Part shown: piece after piece, positions 20,540 to 31,280 of the stretch
Position numbering within the stretch: position 1 is the stretch's first letter
How the letters are laid out: every line of letters begins with the position of its first letter
Assembly: GCA_902729315.2 (NCBI GenBank)
Contig: LR746265.1
Location: 2,894,892-2,958,891, forward strand
DNA from: Spirodela intermedia
Lineage: Eukaryota > Streptophyta > Magnoliopsida > Alismatales > Araceae
Direction: 5' to 3'
DNA: 64,000 bases
Notes under the pieces: generated by a model
What the model saw: the letters and a program-made list of their open reading frames with translations, nothing else
What the model was told of the DNA's origin: nothing
The model's database searches: none
Translations under genes and position numbers: made by a program

Positions 20540-23292
20540 GGCCCGAAAAATATGATGACGCTTTTGTTCCTGAAATAATGTAAAATTACAACTTTGGTCT
20601 CCTCTAAGTTGCCAATTTAAGAGACCGGATTGTTTTCAAAAAGATAAATCGATAGATTGCTCCAAATCAATCCAGAAATCTGATTTATATTTTTAAATAC
20701 ATTTTTTTAAAATTATTAGGAAATATTAAGTGGATTTATACGGGTTGGTTGGACTGCTGACTACTGTGAATCGGAGGAAGATGAATAGCATTCTCATGCA
20801 TGATGTTAATGGGTCAAACCGGGCCACATAACAAGTTAACCTATACGGCCCATTTTCCCCGACCCACAGGTGAAAAGTGGCAACTATTTTGTAAATATAT
20901 AACAATTAAATTTATATCGATGTAAATAATATCTACTAAATAGACGATACAAAATTATCTATATAAAAATATAACTAAATAAATAAATAAATTTATAGAA
21001 AAACTCAAAAAATAGGGTCCGAGCCTGTCAAAGCATGGGGTAGGCTAGGGAGACGACCAGGTGGGACCGGGGTGTGGGCCCATTCTCTTTTGGGCTCGAT
21101 ATCGAGGCCCAAGCTCGGAAAAGACGGTCTAACAAGGCGGCCCATCGGCGACCCTAATCACAGGAGATTCAACCGCCGTCATCATAAAACGTAGATTTTT
21201 AAAAAAGAAAAGTGGACGGGGAGGGGGGACACATCTGACAGCCACAGAATCAGCGTCAAGATTCCCACTGGAACAAATTCATGGCAGAATGCCGCCCTTT
21301 ACTGAGACAGATTGGAATCACCAGGCCAGACCATGCCTGGATACTCGGTAAAACACCTCACTTTGAGGAAGACAGATGTGATTCACCTTTTCCTTTAGAC
21401 AAAGTAACAGGCACCACCCCGTAGCACAGAACCACATAGCTAGATAGATAGATAGATAGATAGATAGACAGATAGATAGATAGATATATAGATAGATAGA
21501 TAGAGTGAGAGAGAGAGAGAGAGCGAGAGAGAGAGAGCCAGTCAAAGAAGCAGTGCCTCCTCTTTCAGTGCACATTCTTGGGAACCGTCTGTCTTGATCG
21601 TGCCATCTAGATGGGGGAGGCAGTAAAGGTTGAATCCACTGATTGTATGTATTACAGTACCGAAGATCTAAGATTTGATCATATGAGTGTAGGCATACAG
21701 GTCAGGAGCAAAGAAGATCATGGGCATATGGGTATTCATTCATGAAGTCTCCATCAGATGAAAAAAGCAAGTCTAGGAGGACTGATGAAATGAAATCGAT
21801 TAGACCATGGGGAGCACCCTAAACATAAGCAGTAAACAGTACCTTACATCTCTGAAGAATGACGCTTGAGAGAGAGGGCAGTGGCCGATATTATTTGATG
21901 TACCCAATATCCCTAAGATGAGAGTGTTTTTGTACCAGAGAGGATGCTCGCCAAGAGACTAGGGGTTATCTTCAGCTCCGCATGAACACAGAGAAATGTA
22001 CCTTCCACTCAAACAATGGCCTCAGATTCCTCACTCAGAACGACCCAGAAAGCCCACACGGGAAAGACAGAGGCCGGAGGGAGGTCAGAAAGAAAAGGCT
22101 CGAGTTCGATGCATGGAGAGAGATGATCGAGAAGAAAGAGATGGGCTTTAAAGAATGCAATCCAGCTGATTCACTCACTTAATCTAATGAGTAGGCAACT
22201 GGAATCGGTGGTTTAAAGAATGCCCCGACCTGCACATTAATGAGCCGTCCTCATGAAAATAAATAAAGGTACGGCTGGGCTGAATCGTGACCGACTAATG
22301 CCACGATGCATTCATACTCATAAAAATAGTACAAAAAGAAACCAGTGAGGCAACCAGAGGCAGCACTGCGTACGTTCCAAAAGAAAGGTGCACTGAAACA
22401 CAAAGAGAGACCACGTTATTTTCATGGTAATAAATGCGAGAACATGAGTTTGAACACCCGTTCTCCGCCACCATGTCCTCTCTGAATCCCCACAGGGACA
22501 AGAATATATAAACATAAGCAGAGAGAAGGTAGAGGAGTGCCGATGTCTCGATGGCACAATCACAAGCAGAGAGAAGTCCCCACAGTTTCCACACCCAAAG
22601 GGCCCTCTCGACTGCAATCCCAACTCTGTTTCTTAAGATTGCCGAGAGAAGTTTGTGAGGTCACAAATCTCCGCGCAGGAATCCACTGCAGCCTGTGCCA
22701 TGCGGCGTTGCAGAGACAGCACTAGAGAAAATCTTGACATTACACCGGCCAAGGAGGAAACGTTTCAGGTAGCCGCAGGACTCATGGTGAGGAGAGAAAG
22801 AACATGGCCGTGGAATTGCCGATTCCAAGATCATCTCTTCTGACTCGCGATGTGATGGAACCGTGCTCAGAGAAAGCGGCGATTTCGAGCAGTTCCAGGC
22901 ATGATGCATTCAAACGGAGATCGCCTCCTCGCTGAGAAAGCCCGCCTGTTTGCACCAACGAAAGAGAATGGATGCTTCGGAGCCTTGGAGTTCCGATGAA
23001 TTCGAGCGTACTAGCCCCCAATTCAGATCATCCTCCTCTGAGAAATCAACCTGGGAAGCCGGTCGAGCAAACCCGACTTTCCCCTTCCCTCTCCGGTGAC
23101 CCGCACAAGCATAACAATGACAGAGGGAAGTAGAATCAAGAACGGACAAGAGGCGAAAACGTGAGAAAGCCCTAGCTACTCCATCCAAATCCACAAGACA
23201 TGACATCTCCAATTCCCAAGCTTGAGGGAAGAGGAAAACCAAAGCTAGCCCTAATCCTAATCCCATGGAAACCGACACTTACCTCCACAGGA
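20540..23292. other. Intergenic region between the TAF1-like gene and TCP
   Basis: About 2.7 kb with no supported gene. The left part is AT-rich, the middle carries a GATA/GA microsatellite, and the right part should include the 3' untranslated region of the TCP gene. Several short open frames on both strands have no known domain. Confidence 0.5.
21441..21537. repeat. GATA then GA microsatellite
   Basis: An imperfect GATA tetranucleotide array (21441-21503) runs into a GA dinucleotide run with one or two interruptions. Confidence 0.95.
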
Positions 23293-24210
23293 TCAACGTT
23301 GCTCCTCTTCTCTCCTCCCACCGGCACCCGCAGGAGCCCCAGACAAAGACGCCAGCAAGTTTAGATGCCCCTGACCCATTGGCATGTAGTTCCCCACCCT
23401 CGCGGCAGAGGCCTCGCCGATGGGCTGTACGGTCGCAAATCGGCCCGCTACTGACGCCGCCGTAGCAGCAGAGGGCGGCACCACCATCTCCGGCGTAGCG
23501 AGGCTCCACATGTGGCCGTACTCAGACGACCTCGTGGGCAGAGCCCAGAAGCCCCCCCCCGGCCCAATACCCATGCCGACACCGACGCCGATATGTCCTC
23601 CTCCACCAGCGCCACCGCCACTCATCCCGGCGCCGTCATCCTTAGCCCCGTTCTCCGACTCTTCGTCCGTGCGGAGACGCTTCCCGAGGATGAAGGGCAA
23701 CGCCAGGGCCTGCGGGATGTGGTGCCCCTGCGAGTTATGGCTTCCAGGGCCTCCGCCTGATTTATGGTCGAGGGAGGCGGACATGGAGGGCGAGGAGGAG
23801 GTGGTAGTCGGGGACTGGTTGTTCTGGCTGCTGCGCACGGACGCAGTGGCGGTGGAGAAGTAAGCCGGCGCGGTGCCGGTGCCGGTCGCCGCGATGATGG
23901 CGGGCTCCGCTTGCCGGAGCAGCCACTCAATGGTCTGTCCGTCGGACTTGTGCCCGAGCTCGCGGGTGAGCTGGAAGACCCGGGCGGCGCAGATGATGGG
24001 CATGCGGATCCGGCGGCCCCGCCCATCGACCTTACTGTGGCGGTCCTTGGAGGGGGGCTTCTTGGTCATGGCCGCGGCCCCGTTGCTCGCCGCCTGCTGC
24101 TGCAGACGCCCACCTCCCTGCTGCTGGTGGTGGTGCTGCTGCTGATGACGTTGCCCTGGGTCCGTCAGGGCTAGGGCGGCGCCGTCGGCCCCTCCGTCTG
24201 GGGTCGTCAT
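23293..24210 (-). CDS. TCP7: Class I TCP transcription factor, TCP7/TCP21 type
   Basis: An intronless gene for a 305-residue nuclear transcription factor. The TCP DNA-binding domain spans about residues 54-108: [17 protein letters not shown] is the basic region, followed by helix-loop-helix with [18 protein letters not shown]. The short basic region marks class I, whose members bind GGNCCCAC-type sites and act in growth and clock control. The following [17 protein letters not shown] and the C-terminal [10 protein letters not shown] and [11 protein letters not shown] blocks are the signature of the TCP7/TCP21 group. A Gln/His-rich N-terminus precedes the domain. As a class I member it is not expected to carry a miR319 site, and I saw none. 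The symbol indicates the closest group, not proven orthology. Confidence 0.9.
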   Translation of the reverse strand: MTTPDGGADGAALALTDPGQRHQQQHHHQQQGGGRLQQQAASNGAAAMTKKPPSKDRHSKVDGRGRRIRMPIICAARVFQLTRELGHKSDGQTIEWLLRQAEPAIIAATGTGTAPAYFSTATASVRSSQNNQSPTTTSSSPSMSASLDHKSGGGPGSHNSQGHHIPQALALPFILGKRLRTDEESENGAKDDGAGMSGGGAGGGGHIGVGVGMGIGPGGGFWALPTRSSEYGHMWSLATPEMVVPPSAATAASVAGRFATVQPIGEASAARVGNYMPMGQGHLNLLASLSGAPAGAGGRREEEQR

Positions 24211-26539
24211 GGAGAATAATTATTCCACAGCAATATACTATCCACCCCCTAGAGAGAGACAGAGAGAGAGTGGTTGAGAGCTCTAACAGGCGGGGGAGCC
24301 AGCGATGGGAGAGAAGTAGACCAGAGGGAGGAAGAGGAACAACAACAGGTGGAATGCCCGGTTAGAGAGCTGCTGAGAGGTTTCCGAGCGAAGCAAAGGG
24401 GGAGCTAATCATTGAGCGGCGGCAGCGGGTGGAGGCCGCCAGGAGGGCACATGGGATGGTGGGCCCCGCTTCCGCTCCTCCTCCTCCGTCCCCACCGCCG
24501 GACAAGCAAAGCAAAGAAGACGTCGCTGGTGGTAGCGACAGATGCCTTCGTTCTCCACGATAATTACCAAAACACCACTGTCAGCGGTGATGCGCTGGGA
24601 CTCTGCAGATCACCAGGTAAGCAAGCTGCTACGGGCGTCCGTTAGAGAGCTCCTCGGGATTTGAGCCATAAAGTTGAGGCCCACTTTCCCGGGGGCCACC
24701 ATCGCATCGAATTACCCCTCCTGCCACCCTTTTTTCCACATATTTACTGTTATGCTACTGCCCTCTGATCCGGATAGGATTCTCGATGACCTGGCGTCAG
24801 ACGTGGCCTCCCTGAGGAGATTTCCGACCGTTCGGCTCTCTGTCTCTCTCCCTGTCTCTCTCCGGCGGAAACCCGAGTACCGCGCCAACAGCGGCGCGGA
24901 CAGCAAGGAATCGGCTTCCGTCGGGCAGTAGATGGAGGGAGTCCTCGTCTCCGGCTTTCCTCATGCTGGGCCCTGTAGCTTCCCTCTGTCTTCACTGTCG
25001 TTGTTATTCATGCGGAAGAAAACAAACCGACCAGAGAATTCCCCGAACAACTGAATTTAAAATGGCCGGGGAGCAGTGGCGGAGATGGAGGAGGAGGGGG
25101 TGGGGGGACCCCCTCCCCACTGGTTCCACGAGCCTGGCACAGACTGCGACAGCGGGCAGTGGATGGGCCAGTGAGAACTTCTCTGTACCCCCGAAATCTT
25201 TCTCCATTTCCGTGGTAAGAAGGAGAAGTTATCTCCTCGTCGTCGCCAAGCCCCGGCTCGCGGGGGGGGTGGTGGGTGGGGAGCCTCCGGCGGCTATAAA
25301 TGGGACGTAGACGGAGGCGGAACAGAGACAGTGAGAGCGACTGCATGTTTTCCCGTTTCGAAGATGCCGGTGGGGGGAGGATTCTCCTTCCTCAGGCGGC
25401 TCCCGCCCTTTAAAGAGGGAGGGTGAGCCAGAGGAGCCGCTGCAGGGGGGAACTTAAATGGGCACTGGAGCGGGTGCGGCAGCGGCAGCCCGCAGCATCA
25501 GACTGTCCATTCAAGACGGGGGATGGTGGGGTGGGAGGAAGATGACAGCCCCCACAGGCACCTGGTGCGCAGGTGAGGTCCTTTTCGGGCGGACCCTCCG
25601 CTCCGATGGTTGAACAGTGTCCGGTCGGCTGTTCCCCCCTTTCCCTTTCTCCCCACCCCTCGGCAAGGAGGCAGGGAGATCACTCGAGCCCGCCATTAAT
25701 GGCCCCCCTCCGCACCCTCTGTCGACGGGATCAGCGGTAACTCCCCTCCCGTTGAATTCCCCCCTCTCCTCACCAAGAACCAGTGAAATAATCCGTCATC
25801 TCTAGGACCCAGCAACAAAAATCCAACTTCTCGTGGAACAGTCAACGGCCCCGACCAGAAGACCTCCGCCCTGCCGCCATTGCCGCCATTGCCGCCATGA
25901 CCTCCTTGGGGATAATTACACCGTGATAATCTTAATTGCAAATCGGAATTATTCTCCCTCTTGCGACCCAAATCGGGCAGAGTTCCCCTGCTCGCCGATC
26001 ATCCCATCTGCACCACATTAGATATTCGAGGGTCTCGAGAGTGCCGTGTGGGACATCTGCATGCCTTTTCTATGGTCTGCGTCGGAGATTAAACAAATAG
26101 GCCCGTATTTTTTATGGCATGGAGGAGGAGCCCCTTGCCACTAATCTAATAACGAAGTGGCGCGTACGATCTCCCGAGGGCCATCAACTGGGGTATATGA
26201 TATCTACTACAAAATTGGGCATTTTCCAACCATTCGTCGCCGTTATCAGAGAGAGAGAGAGAGAGACCCGTGTCGAGGAATCGGCTCCGGAGGGGCGATT
26301 TCGTGGGGTCGCGATCGATGGGCCCAATGAGTCAATGTCGGTGTGACGGGTCTCACAGTGGGGGGTCGTTCGGATGGCGACGGCCTACCGACGACGGCGG
26401 CGGTCGTTCGGAGGGCTTGGAGAATTATGGGGTGGCCCACCCACGGCGACCTGAACATTTATCTAGGCGAGGCTCTCCGGACCGCCACGCCTTGGTCGTC
26501 CGCGAGCCCGGCAGTCTCGTCGGCGCCGCCGACGCGGCC
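24211..26539. other. GC-rich intergenic region between TCP and a PPR gene
   Basis: About 2.3 kb holding the divergent promoters of TCP (minus) and the PPR gene (plus). No convincing coding sequence is visible. A plus-strand TATAAAT at 25295-25301 is followed only by very short frames. A GA run lies at 26249-26266. An open frame in phase with the PPR protein continues upstream of 26540, but its first in-frame ATG is at 26318 and the residues look non-conserved. Confidence 0.45.
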
Positions 26540-28348
26540 ATGGCTGCCACGTCGCTGGGGCCTTCCCGGTGGGCCCGCCGGTCAACCGCGAGAGGCTTCC
26601 TCTGGGATGGTCGCACTGCCAGTGGTGATCCTCTTTCTCCGTCTCGGGCGGAAGATGTGGCGGCGGAAGCCCACTACTCCGCCCTCCTGCAGAGGTGCGC
26701 CGCCGTAGCGTCGGAGCCGAAGCTTGGCGGGGCCATCCATGGCGGTCTCCTCAAACGCTGCATCCTCCCCTCCTCCCTCTTCCTCCAGAACCACCTACTC
26801 AACGCCTACTTTAAGTGCGGCGACGTCTCCTCGTCCCTCCGCCTGTTCGAAGAAATGCCCCAGAGGAACGTGGTTTCCTGGTCGGCCGCGATCGGGGGCC
26901 TCGTACAAGGTGGCCTACCGGAGAAGGCGCTCTCCCTCTTCCTCGAGATGCGGCGCGGCGGCGCGAGGCCCAACGAGTTCACTCTCGTGAGCTCCCTCAA
27001 TGCCTGCACGTCCAGCGGAGACCTCGACCTAGCGCGCCAGTTCTACGCCCAAGTGATCCAGTTAGGGTTCGAAGCCAACGTGTTCTTGATGAACGCTTTC
27101 CTCACGGCGTTGCTGCGGAACAGGCGGCTAGCGGAGGCCGTGGAGCTGTTCGAGAAATTTCACGGCAAGGACGTGGTCTCCTGGAACACCATGATCGCCG
27201 GCTACCTACAACTCTCATACTCAGACGTGTGGGGCTTCTGGTGCAGAATGAACAGAGAAGCTGTTCCTCCCAATGAGTTCACATTCAGCAGCATCCTCAC
27301 CGGATTGGCTGAGACCGCTAGCTTGAGACACGGCCTGCAAGTTCACGCGCAGCTAGTCAAGTACGGCTACGGGGACGACACCTGCGTGGGCAACTCCCTG
27401 GCCGACATGTACCTGAAGAACCAGTCACTCCCCGACGGCCTGAAGGCTTTCGACGGAATGCTCCACAGAGACGTAGTCTCCTGGACCCAGATGGCATCTG
27501 GCTGCGTCCAGTGCGGAGACCCAGGCAGCGCTCTGCGAGTCCTAAAGGGGATGATGCTCGCCGGCGTCAAGCCCAACAGATTCACTCTAGCGACGGCATT
27601 CAACGCCTGTTCCAGCCTGGTTTCCCTCGAAGAAGGGAGGAAGACCCACGCCCTGAGGATCAAGCTGGGGGAAGACGCCGCGGACCTCTGCGTGGATAAC
27701 GCCCTGATCGACATGTACGCCAAATGCGGCTGCATGGAGGGAGCGATGGCGGTTTTCCGGTCGATGAGGGGTCGGTCGGTGATCTCCTGGACGACCATGA
27801 TCATGGGCTTCGCTCAGAATGGGCTTCCTCGAGAGGCCCTCGAAGCTTTCAAGGAGATGGTATCGGAACGGGTGGAGCCGAACTACATCACCTTCATCTG
27901 CGTCCTCTACGCCTGCAGCCAAGGAGGGCTCCTCGAAGAAGGATGGGAATACTTCGGATCCATGGCGAGAGACCACGGAGTAGAACCTGGAGAAGATCAT
28001 TATGCTTGCATGGTGGGGCTCCTCGGCCGTGCCGGGCGGATCGCAGAGGCCGAGGCTCTGATCGAGAGCATGCCCTTCCGGGCAGGCGCTCTGGCCTGGC
28101 AAACCCTGCTTGCGGCCTGCCGGGTCCACGGAGATGCCGAGACCGGTCAGAGAGCGGCAGAGAGAGCCCTCTCTCAGGATAGGGAGGACCCATCGACCTA
28201 CGTTCTACTGTCCAACACTTTCGCTCACCTCAGGGATTGGAACGGTGTGGGGAGAGTCAGAGGCCTCATGGAGAACAGCGAGGTGGAGAAAGTTCCGGGT
28301 TGCAGTTGGATCGAGGTCATGGGTAGTAGCAGTAATGCTTACACTTGA
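26540..28348 (+). CDS. Pentatricopeptide repeat protein, PLS-E subgroup
   Basis: A single-exon gene for a 602-residue organelle RNA-binding protein. After an Arg-rich N-terminus (probable organelle targeting) come tandem P, L and S repeats with landmark phrases such as NHLLNAYFKCGD, RNVVSWSAAIGG, KDVVSWNTMIAGY, NALIDMYAKCG and SVISWTTMIMGF. The E region follows (AWQTLLAACRVHGDAE, STYVLLSNTFAHLRDWNGV, KVPGCSWIEV). The protein then stops, so there is no DYW deaminase domain. Such proteins choose RNA-editing or processing sites and are thought to recruit a DYW partner for catalysis. I chose the ATG at 26540, in good context (gccATGG); an in-frame ATG at 26318 would add 74 residues. The gene converges on thioredoxin x with 199 bp between the two stops. 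Confidence 0.88.
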   Translation: MAATSLGPSRWARRSTARGFLWDGRTASGDPLSPSRAEDVAAEAHYSALLQRCAAVASEPKLGGAIHGGLLKRCILPSSLFLQNHLLNAYFKCGDVSSSLRLFEEMPQRNVVSWSAAIGGLVQGGLPEKALSLFLEMRRGGARPNEFTLVSSLNACTSSGDLDLARQFYAQVIQLGFEANVFLMNAFLTALLRNRRLAEAVELFEKFHGKDVVSWNTMIAGYLQLSYSDVWGFWCRMNREAVPPNEFTFSSILTGLAETASLRHGLQVHAQLVKYGYGDDTCVGNSLADMYLKNQSLPDGLKAFDGMLHRDVVSWTQMASGCVQCGDPGSALRVLKGMMLAGVKPNRFTLATAFNACSSLVSLEEGRKTHALRIKLGEDAADLCVDNALIDMYAKCGCMEGAMAVFRSMRGRSVISWTTMIMGFAQNGLPREALEAFKEMVSERVEPNYITFICVLYACSQGGLLEEGWEYFGSMARDHGVEPGEDHYACMVGLLGRAGRIAEAEALIESMPFRAGALAWQTLLAACRVHGDAETGQRAAERALSQDREDPSTYVLLSNTFAHLRDWNGVGRVRGLMENSEVEKVPGCSWIEVMGSSSNAYT

Positions 28349-28547
28349 TGAGGCCCGTTCGCCGTTTAGTTACGAACCTGAAGCCATGCCTATCGAGCAA
28401 GTGCAACATGATGCCAAAGAGGATGTGGATGGAAGGCCTCCTCCAGGTTTCAACAAAAATTTATGAGTTTATCAAAAGGACCAGCAGGATCTGACCCGAT
28501 TTACAGAGATTGAGTAGGCAATTACAGTGAATAGATTGGGGAGGAGC

Positions 28548-30693
28548 TCATGCAACAGCAATGGAGTCCAGCAAAGAGTCCAAATACTCCTTCAGTTTGG
28601 CTTTCGAAATGGCTCCCTCTCTCCGGCTCTCTGGAACCTCCCGTCCATCTTTGAAGAGAATCAAGGCTGGCAGACCATAAACCTTGTACTCTTCAATCAG
28701 CTGGGGATTCGCGTCATGATCAATCTTGACGACCTTTAATCTGTCCTTGTATTCCTACAATTATCGAGTGTTATTTCCGATTTTTTTTTTTTTTTTGACA
28801 GAGATGAAAAGATATGGATATCTCATAAATCAGAACAAAATAGCGTTAGATATAATTTGTCACTGCCGGTGTTTTTCAAGAAGACCCGGTGTCGCCACTG
28901 GCACAACCTTCAAAGATTTGTACTGGTGATCTCATCGCACCAGGCTGGTTTCATTCTCTCCACATCCGTTCATATCAATTAATTTAAGCCTGATTTGCAG
29001 CCTAAAGAGACAACTTTTACCGTGTGCCATAGCCACAGGAAGCAAGACTCGAGACAAAACCCAAGGTGAGAAAAACTTTGATGAAAATCTAGTCAGGGTC
29101 ATGTAAGTCATACCCATAAATAAAACTTGTAGATGAACAAAATGAAAGAGATCTTAACAGTAAACACTGAACCATCAAAACCTGGGAACTAAGATCTTAA
29201 CAGTAAACACTGAACCATCATTCTAATCTGGGAACTAGGCACAGACTGACAGCAATAGCTCCATTAGTGATGGTCATGCAATCAAACCAAGCTCTCTACC
29301 TTCCAGAAGAAATGAGGAGAATTTAGAATTTTACTGAACCTCCACAATCTGCATATCACGGATACATTTACCCTCGGTTTTCTCAGCTCCAAAACTAATA
29401 AGCAATTACAATATTAATATCTGATCTTTTTCTACGCGAGGATACCTGCTACATATCTGGTGAATTCGGGAGCCACAAGGAGATGAACCTTTGTGTGGGA
29501 GTGTTTCTAGGGACCCAAGATGGTCTTTATCAAAATCCCAATCTCTTAACTGTGAAAACTCAAAATCTAAAGCCTCAAAAGATCAAAGCATTTGGAAACC
29601 GGGATCCTCTCTCTTCTGATTCAATAATCCTTCTTTTAGGCCATTTTTTAATTCTTCTAGCACGTGTATCGAGGTTGCACACAAAATTCAACCCAAAGTC
29701 AGCTTCTATCATCCATAAATCTTGTACCTACATTTGACTGTCACATGACTACGAATCAATGGTAAAACATGAAAGGAACATTCACTCTTACATGATAGTT
29801 GTAACCTTGGGTAATTTTAGAGCAGGAGCGTATGTCATCGAAGTTTGAAAACAAAAAAAAAACAAAAATACCATAAAAAATAGGGAGATACATGAGAACT
29901 ACGCGGCCACAGAGAAGGGGAGGAAAACCGAAACTATTCATTTGCACTAAGATCAAAAAAATTCATTTGCATCACTAAAAGCTAAGGTGTCCATAAGTTC
30001 ACCAGATTACCGTAGCCAGCGCACTATTGTGGCTGCAAATAGGGTTAGATACGAGAGCACCCCAACTAATCCCTCTGCGGCAGGATGTGAGTTCATCTGC
30101 TACGAAGTTTAAACTCCTTGAAATAAACGAACGGGTAACTCGAAGTAGAGAGATTCCCACAAATTTCGTCCACTAAGGTAGAGCCTCCATGACACTTCCC
30201 AGAGATCCAAAAATCATGAAATCTGATTTACGAAGGTCAACGAGATACAGGCATAATGGAGGATAGCACGGATAGGCGATCCGAATGTCGGAAATCTGAG
30301 AAAGGAGAGAGGGAACAGAAATAGGGAAGGATTTTGTACCTGGGAAGCCCATTCAATTACGGGCGAGATCAAACGGCATGGCCCGCACCAATCCGCCACG
30401 AACTCCACCAGAACCGGGACGTCAGACTTTAGCACCACTTCCGGAAACTCCGCCTGGTTGGTGGCGGCGACGCCACACCGAACCAACAACCTCTGCCTGG
30501 CAAGAGAGCCACGGCCACTCCCAGCTGTGGAAGTCCGGAATCCACGCAGTTGCCTACCGACTCTCAGAGACGGGGAGCCGATGGAGCTGCCGGCGCGGAC
30601 AAACGCGGCAGCGGAAGGAGCCGCCGACGATCGCGCCGTAGCGGAGGCGAACTTGACGGAAGACTTCGCAGGACAGCAGAAGGCCGTCGCCAT
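28548..30693 (-). CDS. TRXX: Chloroplast thioredoxin x, 2 exons
   Basis: A stromal dithiol-disulfide oxidoreductase that passes electrons to 2-Cys peroxiredoxin in plants. Exons 30340-30693 and 28548-28754 join in frame with GT-AG borders, giving 186 residues (Arabidopsis TRX x about 171). The first 73 residues are Ser/Ala/Arg-rich, as in a chloroplast transit peptide, ending near LLVRC. The WCGPC active site is at residues 102-106. [20 protein letters not shown] and [11 protein letters not shown] (cis-Pro loop) follow, and the tail [19 protein letters not shown] is typical of the x type rather than m, f or y. The single intron (28755-30339) contains a 43-bp tandem repeat and no gene. A frame upstream of the ATG is open but not conserved. 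Confidence 0.93.
29149..29220. repeat. Direct repeat in the TRX x intron
   Basis: A 29-bp sequence at 29149-29177 recurs at 29192-29220 (period 43). It is intronic. Confidence 0.85.
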
Positions 30694-31280
30694 TGTAGAA
30701 CCCCCTCTAGGTCTGCGTGGATACCTTCGAGGCCCCAGATAAGGTGTAGTGATCGGCCGCCTCAAGCTGGACCGAAAACGCAGGGGGCCTACTTTCGTTT
30801 TGCGGCCCTGGTTTCTGCCGTGGGACCCACAAAGCCCGCAATGGATCGGACGGTCAGGAGGGAGGATCCTATCACAAGATCGCGTGGCAGAGAGCCGCAC
30901 GCAGTATCGAAGACGGCCAGAAAACAAAAAGCATCCCGTTGACAGCTATCTGAGACAACCGGCGGCTGACATGAACTCCACCATCACCCAGAACAGGAAA
31001 CCCTCCTCCCCTGCGACCCGGATGGAGGATGAAAGTAGTTTGACTTTCTGGGTGATGATCCTTAGCTGGACAACAAAACATAAAGACAAGTCAGAGGAGG
31101 GCAGAAACTTATAAAACAGCATTTTTAGGGTTTATTCGTCTGACCTTAGATCTCATCGGCGAGCGAGGAAAGAATGGAGAGAGGAGGCTGCCCCGCGCTT
31201 CCTTGCCTGGAATACGTTCAGAGTATGAACAGGAAGGTCAGCCATGGAGATGGGTGACGGTTGGAATTGGAGTAGGCAGT
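30694..31280. other. Intergenic region between TRX x and NBS1
   Basis: 587 bp holding the TRX x promoter and the NBS1 3' flank. I see no clear TATA box and no gene. Confidence 0.5.

Noticed and set aside
21441-21537. Tandem short repeats as a CRISPR array
   Set aside because: These are tetra- and dinucleotide microsatellites with no spacers, in a eukaryotic sequence.
26318-26539. N-terminal extension of the PLS-E PPR protein
   Set aside because: The frame is open and has an ATG at 26318, but the residues are low in complexity and the ATG at 26540 has better context.
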